Assembly (NCBI GenBank): GCA_003151815.1
Contig: PLYN01000048.1
Span: 1-35,140, forward strand
DNA from: Bacteroidota bacterium
Lineage (GTDB): Bacteria > Bacteroidota > Bacteroidia > 2-12-FULL-35-15
Direction: 5' to 3'
DNA length: 35,140 nucleotides
Shown here: one piece after another, positions 1 through 8,846 of the stretch
How positions within the stretch are numbered: the stretch's first letter is position 1
How the letters are laid out: each line of letters begins with the position of its first letter
The notes under the pieces: generated by a model
Databases searched by the model: none
What the model was told of the DNA's origin: nothing
What the model saw: the letters and a program-made list of their open reading frames with translations, nothing else
Made by a program: the position numbers and the translations under genes

Positions 1-154
1 GTAATTTTAGAGTCGGTAAAATTCATCGTTCGTTTGATTTTTTTGTTCAAACTAAACTTAAATGAACTTTGAGTTTTGCCGATTTTTTATTTCATAACTT
101 ATTAAATAATAATTGTTTATTAATCGAACTCAGGTTTATATGTGCAATAAAACT

Positions 155-188
155 ACACAAAGCCTACTGAAATTTGTTGGCTTTGTGT
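155..188 (-). terminator. Probable terminator of mfd
   Basis: A 10-bp perfect stem (ACACAAAGCC at 155-164 pairing with GGCTTTGTGT at 179-188) lies about 30 bases beyond the mfd stop codon. On the minus strand it is followed by a fairly T-rich stretch. The rest of 1-217 is AT-rich and shows no gene. Confidence 0.55.
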
Positions 189-217
189 TATAAATGTACA
201 AAATATTAAATTGGAAA

Positions 218-3200
218 CTAATCCTTAATGATTGGCTTCAAGGCATTAATCGCATCATCAATAGATCTTATATTTTCAAAAGAAAGGGAGAGCTTTCCAT
301 TGTGTTCTTTCATTTTGCAGATGCGAGCATTCGTTTGTACAAACTTTAATACTTTGGTAAATGTTTCGCTTTGATAATATGGGGAGTTTTGATTTTGAAT
401 AAAGTAGCCAACCAGTTTATTATTCTTTAAAATTAATTTTTCAAAACCAATTTCCATTGCCAGCCAACGCAAACGAATGGTATGAATTAATTCTATAGCT
501 TGTTCGGGTACCGGGCCGAAACGATCATGGATATTGGCTTCGAAGCTTGCTAATTCGGTTTCATCTTTTGCATCATCCAACTCACGATATAAATTTAAAC
601 GCTCTGCAATGTTGTTCACATAATTATCCGGAATTAATATTTCCATATCGGTATCGATGTTGCAATCGTTTACAAACGTTGCATGAATATTTCCTGTGTA
701 CTTGTGTGAGCCGCCAACATTGGTCATTCTGAGTTCTTCATGTTCAATGCGCAATTCCATAATGGCTTCATTCAATATTTTTTGATACATCTCGAAACCA
801 ATTTCGTTGATAAAACCACTTTGTTCGCCACCCAATAAATTTCCTGCACCGCGTATATCAAGGTCGCGCATGGCAATGTTGAAGCCACTTCCAAGGTCTG
901 AAAATTCTTCAATGGCTTTTAATCTTTTACGAGCTTCATTGGTAAGCAATGAAACAGGAGTAGTGAGTAAATAACAAAAAGCTTTTTTGTTGGAACGGCC
1001 CACACGCCCACGCATCTGATGCAGATCGCTCAAGCCAAACATGTGCGCCTGGTTGATGATAATGGTATTGGCGTTGGAAATATCAAGACCGGATTCTATA
1101 ATGGTGGTAGCAACCAGCACATCGTATTCTCCTTCAACAAAACCCAACATCACTTCTTCTAATTTATCGCCTTCCAGTTGTCCGTGGCCAATTGCAATTT
1201 TTACATCCGGACAAAGACGTTGGATCATTCCTGCGATATCCATAATATTTTGTACACGGTTATGTACAAAAAATACTTGTCCGCCGCGCGACACTTCAAA
1301 CATTACAGCATCACGAATAATTTCTTCATTGAACGTATGCAGTTCTGTTTGCACAGGATAGCGGTTGGGCGGAGGCGTGCTGATAACAGACAGGTCACGC
1401 GCACCCATCATGGAGAATTGTAAAGTACGAGGTATAGGCGTTGCAGTAAGTGTAAGCGTATCTAAATTTGTTTTAAACGTTTTTAATTTATCCTTCACGC
1501 CAACGCCAAACTTTTGTTCTTCATCAATGATCATCAATCCGAGATCTTTGAATTTTACATTTTTTCCGACGATGCCGTGTGTCCCAATTAAAATATCTAT
1601 TTCACCTTTTTCTACTTTTTCGAGTGTTTCTTTTTGTTGCTTGGCCGATTTAAAACGATTGATATAATCAACCGTGCAAGGTAAGTCTTTTAAACGTTCC
1701 TTAAATGTTTTATAATGTTGTAATGCAAGTATAGTGGTTGGTACAAGTATAGCGACTTGCTTGCTATCACACACGGCTTTGAAGGCGGCACGTACTGCAA
1801 TTTCTGTTTTTCCAAAACCTACATCACCACAAACAAGCCTGTCCATGGGCCATTCACTCTCCATGTCTTTTTTTACATCGGCAGTAGATTTTATTTGATC
1901 GGGAGTATCTTCATAAATAAAAGAAGCTTCCAATTCATTTTGCATATAGTTGTCGGGACTGAATTGAAAGCCTTTCAAGGCTTTTCGTTTGGCGTATAAT
2001 TGAATTAGATCGTACGCAATTTCTTTAACTTTTTTCTTGGTTTTTTGTTTAAGCGTTGACCATGTATTGGTACCGAGTTTATTTATTTTCGGCTCTGCGC
2101 CTTCCTTTCCGGAATATTTGGCAATGCGATGCAATGAATGAATACTGATATTTACAATGTCATAATCTTTATACACCAAACGAATTGTTTCCTGTGTTTT
2201 GCCATTTATTTCAATGGTTTCCAAACCGCCGTAACGACCAATACCATAATCAATGTGTGTTACGTAGTCGCCCGGACTTAAGCCTTTCAACTCTTTTAAA
2301 GTGAGGGCTTCGTTCTTTTTACTGAAGCTACTTTTTAATCGGAAGTGATGATAGCGTTCGAATATCTGATGATCCGTATAACAAGCAAGCTTTAGATCAT
2401 TATCAATAAAGCCTTCATGGATAGACAGAAGGATAGGAGTAAAGTTGACATTCCCCTCTCCGTTCCCTGAGCCTGTCGAAGGGGGAGAAGGGAGGTCCTC
2501 AAAAATCTTATACAACCGTTCAATCTGTTTTGCCGTATCCGAAAAAATAATGTTGCTTAATTTATTGCGGACATTGCTTCTGAAGTTATCATTCAGGAAA
2601 CTAAAATTTTTATTGAAGCTTGGTTGAGGTGAAAAATTATACGTGATGATTTGAGTTGGTGCTAATGAAAAATGATTACCAAATTCAACCAATGGAAATC
2701 CTAAAACTTGTTTTGTAAAAGTATCTTTATCAATATATAGTTCTTTCGGTTCGAGCTGTTCGATCACTGAATCCAGCTTTTTGAAAGAGGTTTCAGCGAG
2801 TGCAAACGCTTTGTCTATCCTGTCGATCGTTAATTGAAAATGCTTGAACCACACAACAGAATTTTCAGGAATAAAATCAAAAAATGTTTGTCGGCTTTCT
2901 TGTAATAACCGGGTTTGAATATTCGGAATGATGCTACAATGCGTTAATTGTTGAAGGGATAATTGTGTTACAGGATCGAAACTACGAATCGAATCCACAT
3001 CATTTCCTAAAAATTCAACACGGTAAGGATTGTCATTCGAGAAAGAGAAAATATCCACAATACCACCGCGAATAGAAAACTGTCCCGGCTCTACAACATA
3101 ATCAACACGGTCGAAGCCATATTCAATTAATACTTCAGCAATAAATTCAATGGAGATTTTTTCACCTTGTTTTAATACCAATGTGTTTTTGGTAAGATGT

Positions 3201-3649
3201 GTTTTTGTAACTACTTTTTCGGTGAGTGCTTCCGGATACGTTACAATACAACACCTCACCCCCTTCCCCTCTCCATTTGGAGAGGGGCGATTGATTTTGT
3301 TCAACACCTCTGCCCTTAGTAAAATGTTGGAGTTGTCGATATCCTCATGTTGATAAGGCATACGATAGGAAGCAGGAAAAAACAAAACATTTTCTTCGCC
3401 CAATAAATTTTCCAGATCATTCAGAAAATAAACGGCTTCTTCCTTATCAGCTAAAACAAATAAATTGGTTTTGTATACGTGTTGATGGGCTGTTGCTGCA
3501 ATAAAGGATATGCCGGAACCGATAATACCTTTTAACTGAATGCGCGTAGCATTCCCATTCAATTCCTGTGTTAGTATAGAATTGTTAGTTGATTCGCCGT
3601 ACTTGCGTAAAAGATCTTCTTTCGTCAATGGTTCCAAAAAGGAATACAA
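218..3649 (-). CDS. mfd: Transcription-repair coupling factor Mfd
   Basis: Mfd is an ATP-dependent DNA translocase that removes RNA polymerase stalled at lesions and recruits UvrA. The 1143-residue product has the family layout: an N-terminal UvrB-like module, an RNA-polymerase-interacting region starting near residue 440 (GDYVTHIDYGIGRY), then SF2 helicase motifs GDVGFGKTE (Walker A), DEEQKFGV (DEAD-like box), TATPIPRTL and MRGRVGRS, and a TRCF C-terminal domain. The start is TTG at 3649. No in-frame ATG lies near the homologous N-terminus, so the exact start (3649, or another TTG at 3637) is uncertain. Two stretches near residues 121-132 and 385-399 are encoded by inserted palindromic repeats and are foreign to the family. 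It follows fbp but is separated from it by a strong hairpin. Confidence 0.97.
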   Translation of the reverse strand: MYSFLEPLTKEDLLRKYGESTNNSILTQELNGNATRIQLKGIIGSGISFIAATAHQHVYKTNLFVLADKEEAVYFLNDLENLLGEENVLFFPASYRMPYQHEDIDNSNILLRAEVLNKINRPSPNGEGKGVRCCIVTYPEALTEKVVTKTHLTKNTLVLKQGEKISIEFIAEVLIEYGFDRVDYVVEPGQFSIRGGIVDIFSFSNDNPYRVEFLGNDVDSIRSFDPVTQLSLQQLTHCSIIPNIQTRLLQESRQTFFDFIPENSVVWFKHFQLTIDRIDKAFALAETSFKKLDSVIEQLEPKELYIDKDTFTKQVLGFPLVEFGNHFSLAPTQIITYNFSPQPSFNKNFSFLNDNFRSNVRNKLSNIIFSDTAKQIERLYKIFEDLPSPPSTGSGNGEGNVNFTPILLSIHEGFIDNDLKLACYTDHQIFERYHHFRLKSSFSKKNEALTLKELKGLSPGDYVTHIDYGIGRYGGLETIEINGKTQETIRLVYKDYDIVNISIHSLHRIAKYSGKEGAEPKINKLGTNTWSTLKQKTKKKVKEIAYDLIQLYAKRKALKGFQFSPDNYMQNELEASFIYEDTPDQIKSTADVKKDMESEWPMDRLVCGDVGFGKTEIAVRAAFKAVCDSKQVAILVPTTILALQHYKTFKERLKDLPCTVDYINRFKSAKQQKETLEKVEKGEIDILIGTHGIVGKNVKFKDLGLMIIDEEQKFGVGVKDKLKTFKTNLDTLTLTATPIPRTLQFSMMGARDLSVISTPPPNRYPVQTELHTFNEEIIRDAVMFEVSRGGQVFFVHNRVQNIMDIAGMIQRLCPDVKIAIGHGQLEGDKLEEVMLGFVEGEYDVLVATTIIESGLDISNANTIIINQAHMFGLSDLHQMRGRVGRSNKKAFCYLLTTPVSLLTNEARKRLKAIEEFSDLGSGFNIAMRDLDIRGAGNLLGGEQSGFINEIGFEMYQKILNEAIMELRIEHEELRMTNVGGSHKYTGNIHATFVNDCNIDTDMEILIPDNYVNNIAERLNLYRELDDAKDETELASFEANIHDRFGPVPEQAIELIHTIRLRWLAMEIGFEKLILKNNKLVGYFIQNQNSPYYQSETFTKVLKFVQTNARICKMKEHNGKLSLSFENIRSIDDAINALKPIIKD
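2452..2495. repeat. Compound palindromic repeat inside mfd
   Basis: Outer arms of the CCCCTCTCC / GGAGAAGGG type surround an inner imperfect palindrome, CCCTGAGCCTGTCGAAGGG. It is read in frame as a Pro/Ser/Gly-rich insert at about Mfd residues 385-399 (PSPPSTGSGNGEG). The outer arms resemble the repeats at 3253 and 5399, which suggests one element nested in the loop of another. Confidence 0.7.
3253..3288. repeat. GC-rich palindromic repeat inside mfd
   Basis: A 9-bp perfect hairpin (CCCCTCTCC at 3266-3274, loop ATTT, GGAGAGGGG at 3279-3287) is preceded by ACCTCACCCCC. The same unit, in reverse orientation, is in the aspartate kinase gene at 5399-5432. It is read in frame as the Mfd peptide RPSPNGEGKGVR. 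Its GC content stands out sharply from the AT-rich surroundings. Confidence 0.8.
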
Positions 3650-3661
3650 AAATACAAAAAT

Positions 3662-3694
3662 AAACCCTCATTTTATTCAATAAAATGAGGGTTT
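3662..3694 (-). terminator. Intrinsic terminator between fbp and mfd
   Basis: Perfect 16-bp inverted arms (3662-3677 and 3679-3694) surround a single central base. On the minus strand T-rich sequence follows, as expected of a factor-independent terminator 20 bases after the fbp stop. It ends 12 bases before the mfd TTG, so mfd would need its own promoter. Two TATTTTTG copies (3655-3662 and 3647-3654, minus) match the -7 consensus, which would make the mfd leader extremely short. Confidence 0.75.
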
Positions 3695-3714
3695 ACACCG
3701 AAATTAAATGTATG

Positions 3715-4743
3715 TTATGCTTTTGCGATTTTTTCTACTGCCGAGTGCTTTTTCATATACTCTCCTGCCATGTCAACCATATCAGCAGAACCAATGAATA
3801 AAGGGGTGCGTTGATGAAGCTCTTTCATATCCAATTCCATAATACGATTAAAACCATCTGTTGCTTTTCCTCCGGCTTGTTCAATGATAAATGCTAAAGG
3901 ATTAGCTTCATATAATAAACGTAATTTTCCTTTAGGTGATTTGGAAGTAGTTGGATACATATAAATGCCACCGGTAATTAAATTACGATGTATATCAGCA
4001 ACCCCAGAACCTATATAACGTGAAGAATAGGGACGATCGGTTGAAGAATCTTCCTCCTGGCAATATTTTATATATTTTTTCACTCCATCAGGAAAACGCA
4101 TATAATTGCCTTCGTTGATGGAATATGTTTTTGCCATTTTGGGAGTTTGTAAATTAGGGTGTGATAAACAAAATTCACCAATAGAAGGGTCTAGCGTAAA
4201 GCCATTCACTCCTTTGCCTGTGGTATAAACCAGCATGCAGGAAGATCCATAAATTACATATCCGGCAGCCACTTGTTCAGTACCGCGTTGGTAAAAATCC
4301 TCATTGGTGCCTGGTCCGTTTTGTGATTTTCTGCGATAGATCGAAAAAATAGTGCCGATAGAAACATTTACATCGATATTGGAAGAACCATCTAAAGGGT
4401 CAATAGCAACAACATATCTGGCATTTCTTGACATTTCATTTTTGATGTGAATAATATCTTCGTTTTCTTCCGATGCTATTGCACAACATTCTCCACCTGC
4501 ACTTAATGCCGCAATAAATTGTTCATTGGCAAATACATCTAATTTTTGAACGTTCTCCCCTTGAATATTTATTTCGCCCGCACCACCTAATATATCAGCA
4601 ATTCCGGCTTTGTTCACTTCACGGTTCACTATTTTTGATGCAATACCAATATCACGTAAAAGCCGAGATAATTCTCCTTTCGAAAAAGGAAAATCTGCTT
4701 GTTTCTCAATAATAAATTGTCCTAATGTTTTTACACTTACCAT
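3715..4743 (-). CDS. fbp: Fructose-1,6-bisphosphatase, class I
   Basis: This enzyme hydrolyses fructose-1,6-bisphosphate to fructose-6-phosphate in gluconeogenesis. The class I metal-binding signature [12 protein letters not shown] is present, as are [13 protein letters not shown] and the C-terminal [19 protein letters not shown] region. The reading frame stays open 26 codons further upstream to 4821, but that extension is Cys-rich and unlike the family. The ATG at 4743 ([11 protein letters not shown]) gives a normal 342-residue protein. It is divergent from the aspartate kinase gene with 114 bases between the start codons, and it ends at the hairpin at 3662-3694. Confidence 0.96.
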   Translation of the reverse strand: MVSVKTLGQFIIEKQADFPFSKGELSRLLRDIGIASKIVNREVNKAGIADILGGAGEINIQGENVQKLDVFANEQFIAALSAGGECCAIASEENEDIIHIKNEMSRNARYVVAIDPLDGSSNIDVNVSIGTIFSIYRRKSQNGPGTNEDFYQRGTEQVAAGYVIYGSSCMLVYTTGKGVNGFTLDPSIGEFCLSHPNLQTPKMAKTYSINEGNYMRFPDGVKKYIKYCQEEDSSTDRPYSSRYIGSGVADIHRNLITGGIYMYPTTSKSPKGKLRLLYEANPLAFIIEQAGGKATDGFNRIMELDMKELHQRTPLFIGSADMVDMAGEYMKKHSAVEKIAKA

Positions 4744-4830
4744 TCTTTTTTGTTTTGAATTAATACAAATATCGCATATTTTTTGCCAGTTTGAGCAACA
4801 ACTTATGCACATTTTATTCAAAGTTTTAAA

Positions 4831-4838
4831 TATCTTTG
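4831..4838 (+). promoter_or_regulatory. Possible -7 element for aspartate kinase
   Basis: TATCTTTG matches the Bacteroidota -7 consensus TAnnTTTG and lies 19 bases before the ATG at 4858. No good TTTG -33 element is at the usual spacing, so this is only a partial promoter match. Confidence 0.4.
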
Positions 4839-4857
4839 GGCATCATAATTCAATCAA

Positions 4858-6153
4858 ATGAAAGTATTCAAATTCGGGGGAGCTTCTGTAAAAGATGCAA
4901 AAGCTGTAAAGAATGTAGCGACAATTTTAAAGCAATATCCGAACGAAAACATAATTGTGGTGATATCCGCAATGGGTAAAGTTACCAATGCATTGGAGCG
5001 ATTGACCGATGCTTATTTTTATTCTTCTGAAAGTAAAACAGAGAATCAAGAAGATGCCGTTGATGTGTTGAACGAAATAAAAAAATATCATTTCGACATT
5101 ATTGAACAATTATTTCCTGACAAAAACCATCCCATTTATAATGAAATTAACAACTCCTTTGTTGAGTTGGATTGGGCCATTGAAGATAAACCTACGCATA
5201 GTTATGATCATGAGTACGACCAGATCGTAAGCATTGGAGAAATTGTTTCTACAAAAATTGTAAGCGCTTATTTGAATGAAACAGGTATTAAAAGCAAATG
5301 GCTGGATGTGCGCGATTTTATTCAAACCGATAATACATTTCGGGAAGCTGAAGTGGATTGGGATTTAACACAAAAATTAGTTGATAAACACCTTTCTTCC
5401 CTCTCCAATTGGAGAGGGGCTGGGGGTGAGGTATTAATTACCCAAGGTTTTATTGGTGGTACTTCCGAAAACTTTACCACAACATTAGGTCGCGAAGGAT
5501 CTGACTATACCGCTGCAATTATAGCATATACAGGCAATGCAGAAAGTGTAACGATCTGGAAAGATGTTGCCGGAGTGTTGAATGCAGATCCGAAATGGTT
5601 TGACGAAACAATAAAAATAGACCAGCTCTCCTATCAGGATGCCATTGAATTAGCATATTACGGAGCAACTGTTATTCACCCCAAAACGATCAAACCGTTA
5701 CAAAATAAAAAAATTCCGTTGCATGTAAGATCATTTTTAAATCCGGAAGAAAAAGGAACAGTTATCAATGAAACGCAGTCTGCCTTGCCTGTTCCGTGTT
5801 TCATTTTTAAAATAGATCAGGTATTAATTTCTATTTCAGCAAAAGATTTTTCATTTATTGTTGAAGAAAATTTAAGTTCTATTTTTAAATTGTTCTCAGA
5901 AAAACAAATAAAAATAAATACGATGCAAAATTCTGCGATCAGCTTTTCTGTTTGTATAGATAACGATCCACGCAAAATTACTGACCTGATAAATGCTCTT
6001 CAAAAAGAATATCGTGTGCTTTACAATGAACATCTTGAGTTGATCACTATTCGTTATTATAACCAACCTACAATCGACAGGGTAACCTTAAAGAAGAAAA
6101 TTTTGTTGGAAGTGAAAAGCAGGTATACAGTTCAGTTGGTGGTAAAGCCGTAA
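4858..6153 (+). CDS. Aspartate kinase, monofunctional
   Basis: Phosphorylates L-aspartate with ATP, the first step toward lysine, threonine and methionine. The 431-residue product begins with the kinase signature KFGGASVKDA and carries TTLGREGSDYTAA in the nucleotide/aspartate-binding core and AYYGATVIHPKTIKPL later. About 120 C-terminal residues look like a degenerate ACT regulatory part (VLISISAKDFSFI, KINTMQNSAISFSVCIDND). No homoserine dehydrogenase domain is attached. Residues about 181-192 (LSNWRGAGGEVLI region) are encoded by an inserted palindromic repeat in frame between conserved segments. Which isozyme (lysine- or threonine-sensitive) cannot be told from sequence, so no gene symbol is given. 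Confidence 0.95.
   Translation: MKVFKFGGASVKDAKAVKNVATILKQYPNENIIVVISAMGKVTNALERLTDAYFYSSESKTENQEDAVDVLNEIKKYHFDIIEQLFPDKNHPIYNEINNSFVELDWAIEDKPTHSYDHEYDQIVSIGEIVSTKIVSAYLNETGIKSKWLDVRDFIQTDNTFREAEVDWDLTQKLVDKHLSSLSNWRGAGGEVLITQGFIGGTSENFTTTLGREGSDYTAAIIAYTGNAESVTIWKDVAGVLNADPKWFDETIKIDQLSYQDAIELAYYGATVIHPKTIKPLQNKKIPLHVRSFLNPEEKGTVINETQSALPVPCFIFKIDQVLISISAKDFSFIVEENLSSIFKLFSEKQIKINTMQNSAISFSVCIDNDPRKITDLINALQKEYRVLYNEHLELITIRYYNQPTIDRVTLKKKILLEVKSRYTVQLVVKP
5399..5432. repeat. GC-rich palindromic repeat inside the aspartate kinase gene
   Basis: An 8-bp hairpin (CCCTCTCC at 5399-5406, loop AATT, GGAGAGGG at 5411-5418) is followed by GCTGGGGGTGAGGT. It is the reverse complement of the element at 3253-3288 with only a few mismatches. 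It is read in frame as part of the kinase. Confidence 0.8.
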
Positions 6154-6173
6154 GTTTAAAATAGGACAGAAAA

Positions 6174-6181
6174 TATATTTG
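6174..6181 (+). promoter_or_regulatory. -7 element before the broken DinB gene
   Basis: TATATTTG is a full match to TAnnTTTG, 26 bases before the ATG at 6208. A TTTG at the right upstream spacing is not seen. It suggests that the DinB-family gene had its own promoter. Confidence 0.4.
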
Positions 6182-6207
6182 CAAACAAAATAATTTCCAA
6201 TCATACA

Positions 6208-6692
6208 ATGTCAATTCAAATACTTCATCCCGGCAAAGAAGAATATCCAGAGCGTTTTCAGGATTAGAGGAATCACGTAAAAGTACGATCCGTTTTTTAA
6301 AAAGTATTTCCGAAGAAAAATTATTGTTTAGTTATGCAGAAGGAAAATGGACGGTGAAGGAAGTTTGGCAGCATGTAATGGATACTGAGCGTATTTTAGC
6401 TTACCGTGCTTTATGCTATTCTCGGAAAGAAACAAAATCCTTACCTGGATTTGATGAAAATGCTTATGTATTAAATAGTAAGGCCAACTCCAGAAACTGG
6501 AATGAACTTATAGAGGAATATTCTCAGATAAGATCGGCAACACTTTCTCTATTTAAAAGTTTTGATGAAGAGATGCTTTCGCAGATCGGATTCGCCGGTG
6601 TAAGTATCAGAATTTCAACAAGAGCCGTTGGTTTTTTAATACTTGGCCATGAGATACATCATGCGAAAACAATTAAAGAAAGGTATTTATAG
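6208..6692 (+). pseudogene. DinB-family protein, broken near its N-terminus
   Basis: The 3' part encodes a clear DinB/YfiT-like four-helix protein: FSYAEGKWTVKEVWQHVMDTERI, GFDENAYV, TLSLFKSFDEEML and GHEIHHAKTIKERYL, with His residues placed as in the metal-binding triad of the family. The only nearby ATG (6208) opens a short frame (MSIQILHPGKEEYPERFQD) that looks like the family N-terminus but stops at 6265-6267. The rest continues in another frame from about 6261 (GLEESRKSTIRFLKSISEEK). About 15-20 residues normally between these parts are missing. This fits an out-of-frame deletion of roughly 40-55 bases. Translation from the TTG at 6324 would give only a truncated protein. It overlaps the end of the next gene tail to tail by 6 bases. 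Confidence 0.7.
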
Positions 6693-8561
6693 TTTCACAA
6701 CCTTCTTAACACTGCCATCACTATATTGATAAATATACAAAACGCCAATTATCATTTCGTTAGGACTAACTTCTTGTCCCAACAAATCATAAATATGAAT
6801 TAGTTTTTTAGGAGTTGCGGTAGTCGTCAATTCTTTAACCCCAACAGTAGAAGCAGCACAATCAGTAGTATTCCATGACGTAGTACTTGGTTTAGTCCAA
6901 TTAGCCATATTAGTTGTAGTTAAATTTAATTGCGCAGGATTAACACAAACGCTTGTAAGGGCTATATTGTTTGTACAATTTAATAAGATCAAGGCTGTGT
7001 CTTTACTTACATCTAAAGATGTGAGTTGGTTGTCGGTGCAGTATAAGTTAGACAGATGAGAATTAGTATGTACGTCTAAAGACCCCAACAAATTATAATT
7101 GCAATTTAATGAAGTTAAAGTAGTATCAGCACTTATATCCAACACAGCTAATTTATTGTTAGAACAAATTAAGCTAGTTAAAGCAGGATTTGCATTAGCG
7201 TTCAATGTTGTTAGTTTGTTATTGTTACATACTAAACTAACCAAATTGGTATCAGCACTAACGTCAAGACTGGTGATTGAATTTAAACTGCAATTTAGAG
7301 TTTTTAAAGAAGTGTTAGCGCTTAGATTTAAAGCGGTTAGTAAATTATTTCCGCAATCTAATTTCTTTAAGACAGTATTGGTATTTACATTTAAAGTTGT
7401 TAGTTTGTTGTCACTACAAATTAAAGTAGCTAAAGAAATAGTAGGATTTATATTTAAATACATTAATGAATTATTTCCGCAATCTAGATATTTTAAGGTG
7501 GTATTAGAACTTAAATTTAAGGTGGTTAGAGAGTCGCTATTGCATATCAAAGTATCCAAAGCAATAAAGGATGAAATACCTGTTAGGCTTGATATTGATT
7601 TAGAATTTACATTTAAATATTTTACAGTTGCCGCTTCTGTTAATTGAATTTTTCCATCTGCATTTGTATCCACACCTGCAGAAATTAGAGCGGCTAAAAA
7701 ATTATGATTAGGGATGTAAACTGAAGAATCAATACAATTAGTTGTACTCCAGCTAGCGGTGCCAGGCTTAGCCCAGTTAGCTGAATTGCTAGTCGTTAAA
7801 CTTAATTGTGTAGTATTAATACAAATTGAAAGTAGAGAGATTACTGAATTAAGGGAATCGTTTGTGCAATCTAATAAAGTCAAAGATGTATTTTTAGTTA
7901 AATCCAAAGATGTAAGTTGATTGTTGGTGCAATATAAACTTGATAAATGATTATTCGTTCTCACATCTAAATATGTAATGGTGTTATAATTGCATTCTAA
8001 ATTGGTTAAAGAAGTATCAGCACTAATGTCTAAAGTAGATAGCTGATTGTTAGAGCAATGCAAAATAGATAAATGGTTATTTGAACTAATGTTTAAAGTT
8101 GTGAGTGTGTTGTTATCGCATATTAAACTAGTTAAACTTGCATTTGTATTTAGATTTAAACTTACAATTGAATTAAAACTACAATCTAAAATGCTTAATA
8201 AAGTATTAGCTGTTAAATTTAAAGCGGTAAGTGAATTACTTCCACAATCTAATAAAGTTAATTGGGTGTTGGTTGTTAAATTTAAAGAAGTTATTGTGTT
8301 GCTATAGCATTGCAATGTTGCTAAAGCGGTGAATGCGGCAATACCGGTTAAGTCGGATATGGATCGAGAGCTTACATCTAAATTTATGGTTGCAACAGCT
8401 TCGCTTACCTGAATTTGGTTATCATGATTTGTATCCACACCTGCACTTATTAGGGCAGCTAAAAAATTAGCATCAGGGATAGATACTACTGCAGGAGTTG
8501 GTGCAGCCTGTGTGCTTAAACCAATAAAAGTTAAACTAAGAAATAGTAGAAATTTTTTCAT
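6687..8561 (-). CDS. Secreted leucine-rich-repeat protein with T9SS-like C-terminus
   Basis: The 624-residue protein starts with a signal peptide (KKFLLFLSLTFIGLSTQAA) and is built from about 21-residue repeats of the pattern LTSLDVSxNTxLxxLxCxxN, a bacterial LRR type. It is two copies of one large module (from about residues 27 and 282). Each opens with IPDANFLAAL-like sequence and a Ca-binding EF-hand/dockerin-like loop (DTNHDNQIQVSE, DTNADGKIQLTE). The last 50 or so residues (IYDLLGQEV, GVLYIYQYSDGSVKKVVKL) resemble a type A T9SS sorting domain, so secretion by T9SS to the surface or medium is inferred. Asn and Thr are abundant. The role is unknown; ligand binding or adhesion is the usual guess for such repeats. 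Antisense open frames here are by-products of the repeats. Confidence 0.88.
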   Translation of the reverse strand: MKKFLLFLSLTFIGLSTQAAPTPAVVSIPDANFLAALISAGVDTNHDNQIQVSEAVATINLDVSSRSISDLTGIAAFTALATLQCYSNTITSLNLTTNTQLTLLDCGSNSLTALNLTANTLLSILDCSFNSIVSLNLNTNASLTSLICDNNTLTTLNISSNNHLSILHCSNNQLSTLDISADTSLTNLECNYNTITYLDVRTNNHLSSLYCTNNQLTSLDLTKNTSLTLLDCTNDSLNSVISLLSICINTTQLSLTTSNSANWAKPGTASWSTTNCIDSSVYIPNHNFLAALISAGVDTNADGKIQLTEAATVKYLNVNSKSISSLTGISSFIALDTLICNSDSLTTLNLSSNTTLKYLDCGNNSLMYLNINPTISLATLICSDNKLTTLNVNTNTVLKKLDCGNNLLTALNLSANTSLKTLNCSLNSITSLDVSADTNLVSLVCNNNKLTTLNANANPALTSLICSNNKLAVLDISADTTLTSLNCNYNLLGSLDVHTNSHLSNLYCTDNQLTSLDVSKDTALILLNCTNNIALTSVCVNPAQLNLTTTNMANWTKPSTTSWNTTDCAASTVGVKELTTTATPKKLIHIYDLLGQEVSPNEMIIGVLYIYQYSDGSVKKVVKL

Positions 8562-8578
8562 ATTGTTTGTAGTTTTTT

Positions 8579-8607
8579 CAAATGTACTTAAAAGTTTTAT
8601 TTTTCAA
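8579..8607 (-). promoter_or_regulatory. Bacteroidota-type promoter of the LRR gene
   Basis: On the minus strand TACATTTG (8579-8586) matches TAnnTTTG. A TTG -33 core (8605-8607) lies 18 bases upstream. The distance to the ATG at 8561 is 17 bases. The remainder of the divergent gap 8562-8846 is AT-rich, with no gene seen. Confidence 0.65.
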
Positions 8608-8846
8608 TGAAGTTAGATTTATTTTTTTGGGTAATTAATTTCATTTTTTATTTATAGAATTGTAATAATGTTCCCTTTTAATTTTAATTGGTTTAATGTG
8701 ATTTCTTTATCGAACCCACTTCTTTCTTTGTCGAACTTGGCTTCAATTCCGAATAAATTATCTATGTGTTTTTTGCAATAGCTGAAAAAAAAACTTTAAT
8801 TTTATCAATATAAGTTATCATTATTAGTTAAACCAGTTTTAAGTAT

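Noticed and set aside
4744-4821. A 26-codon N-terminal extension of fbp
   Set aside because: The extension is Cys-rich ([17 protein letters not shown]) and unlike fructose-bisphosphatases. The ATG at 4743 gives the family-typical start.
7099-7647. A 182-residue plus-strand frame, and a similar 86-residue frame at 8047-8307
   Set aside because: Both lie antisense to the LRR repeats of the gene at 6687-8561. Their periodic Phe/Lys/Val composition is the mirror of the repeat, and no start or promoter signal supports them.
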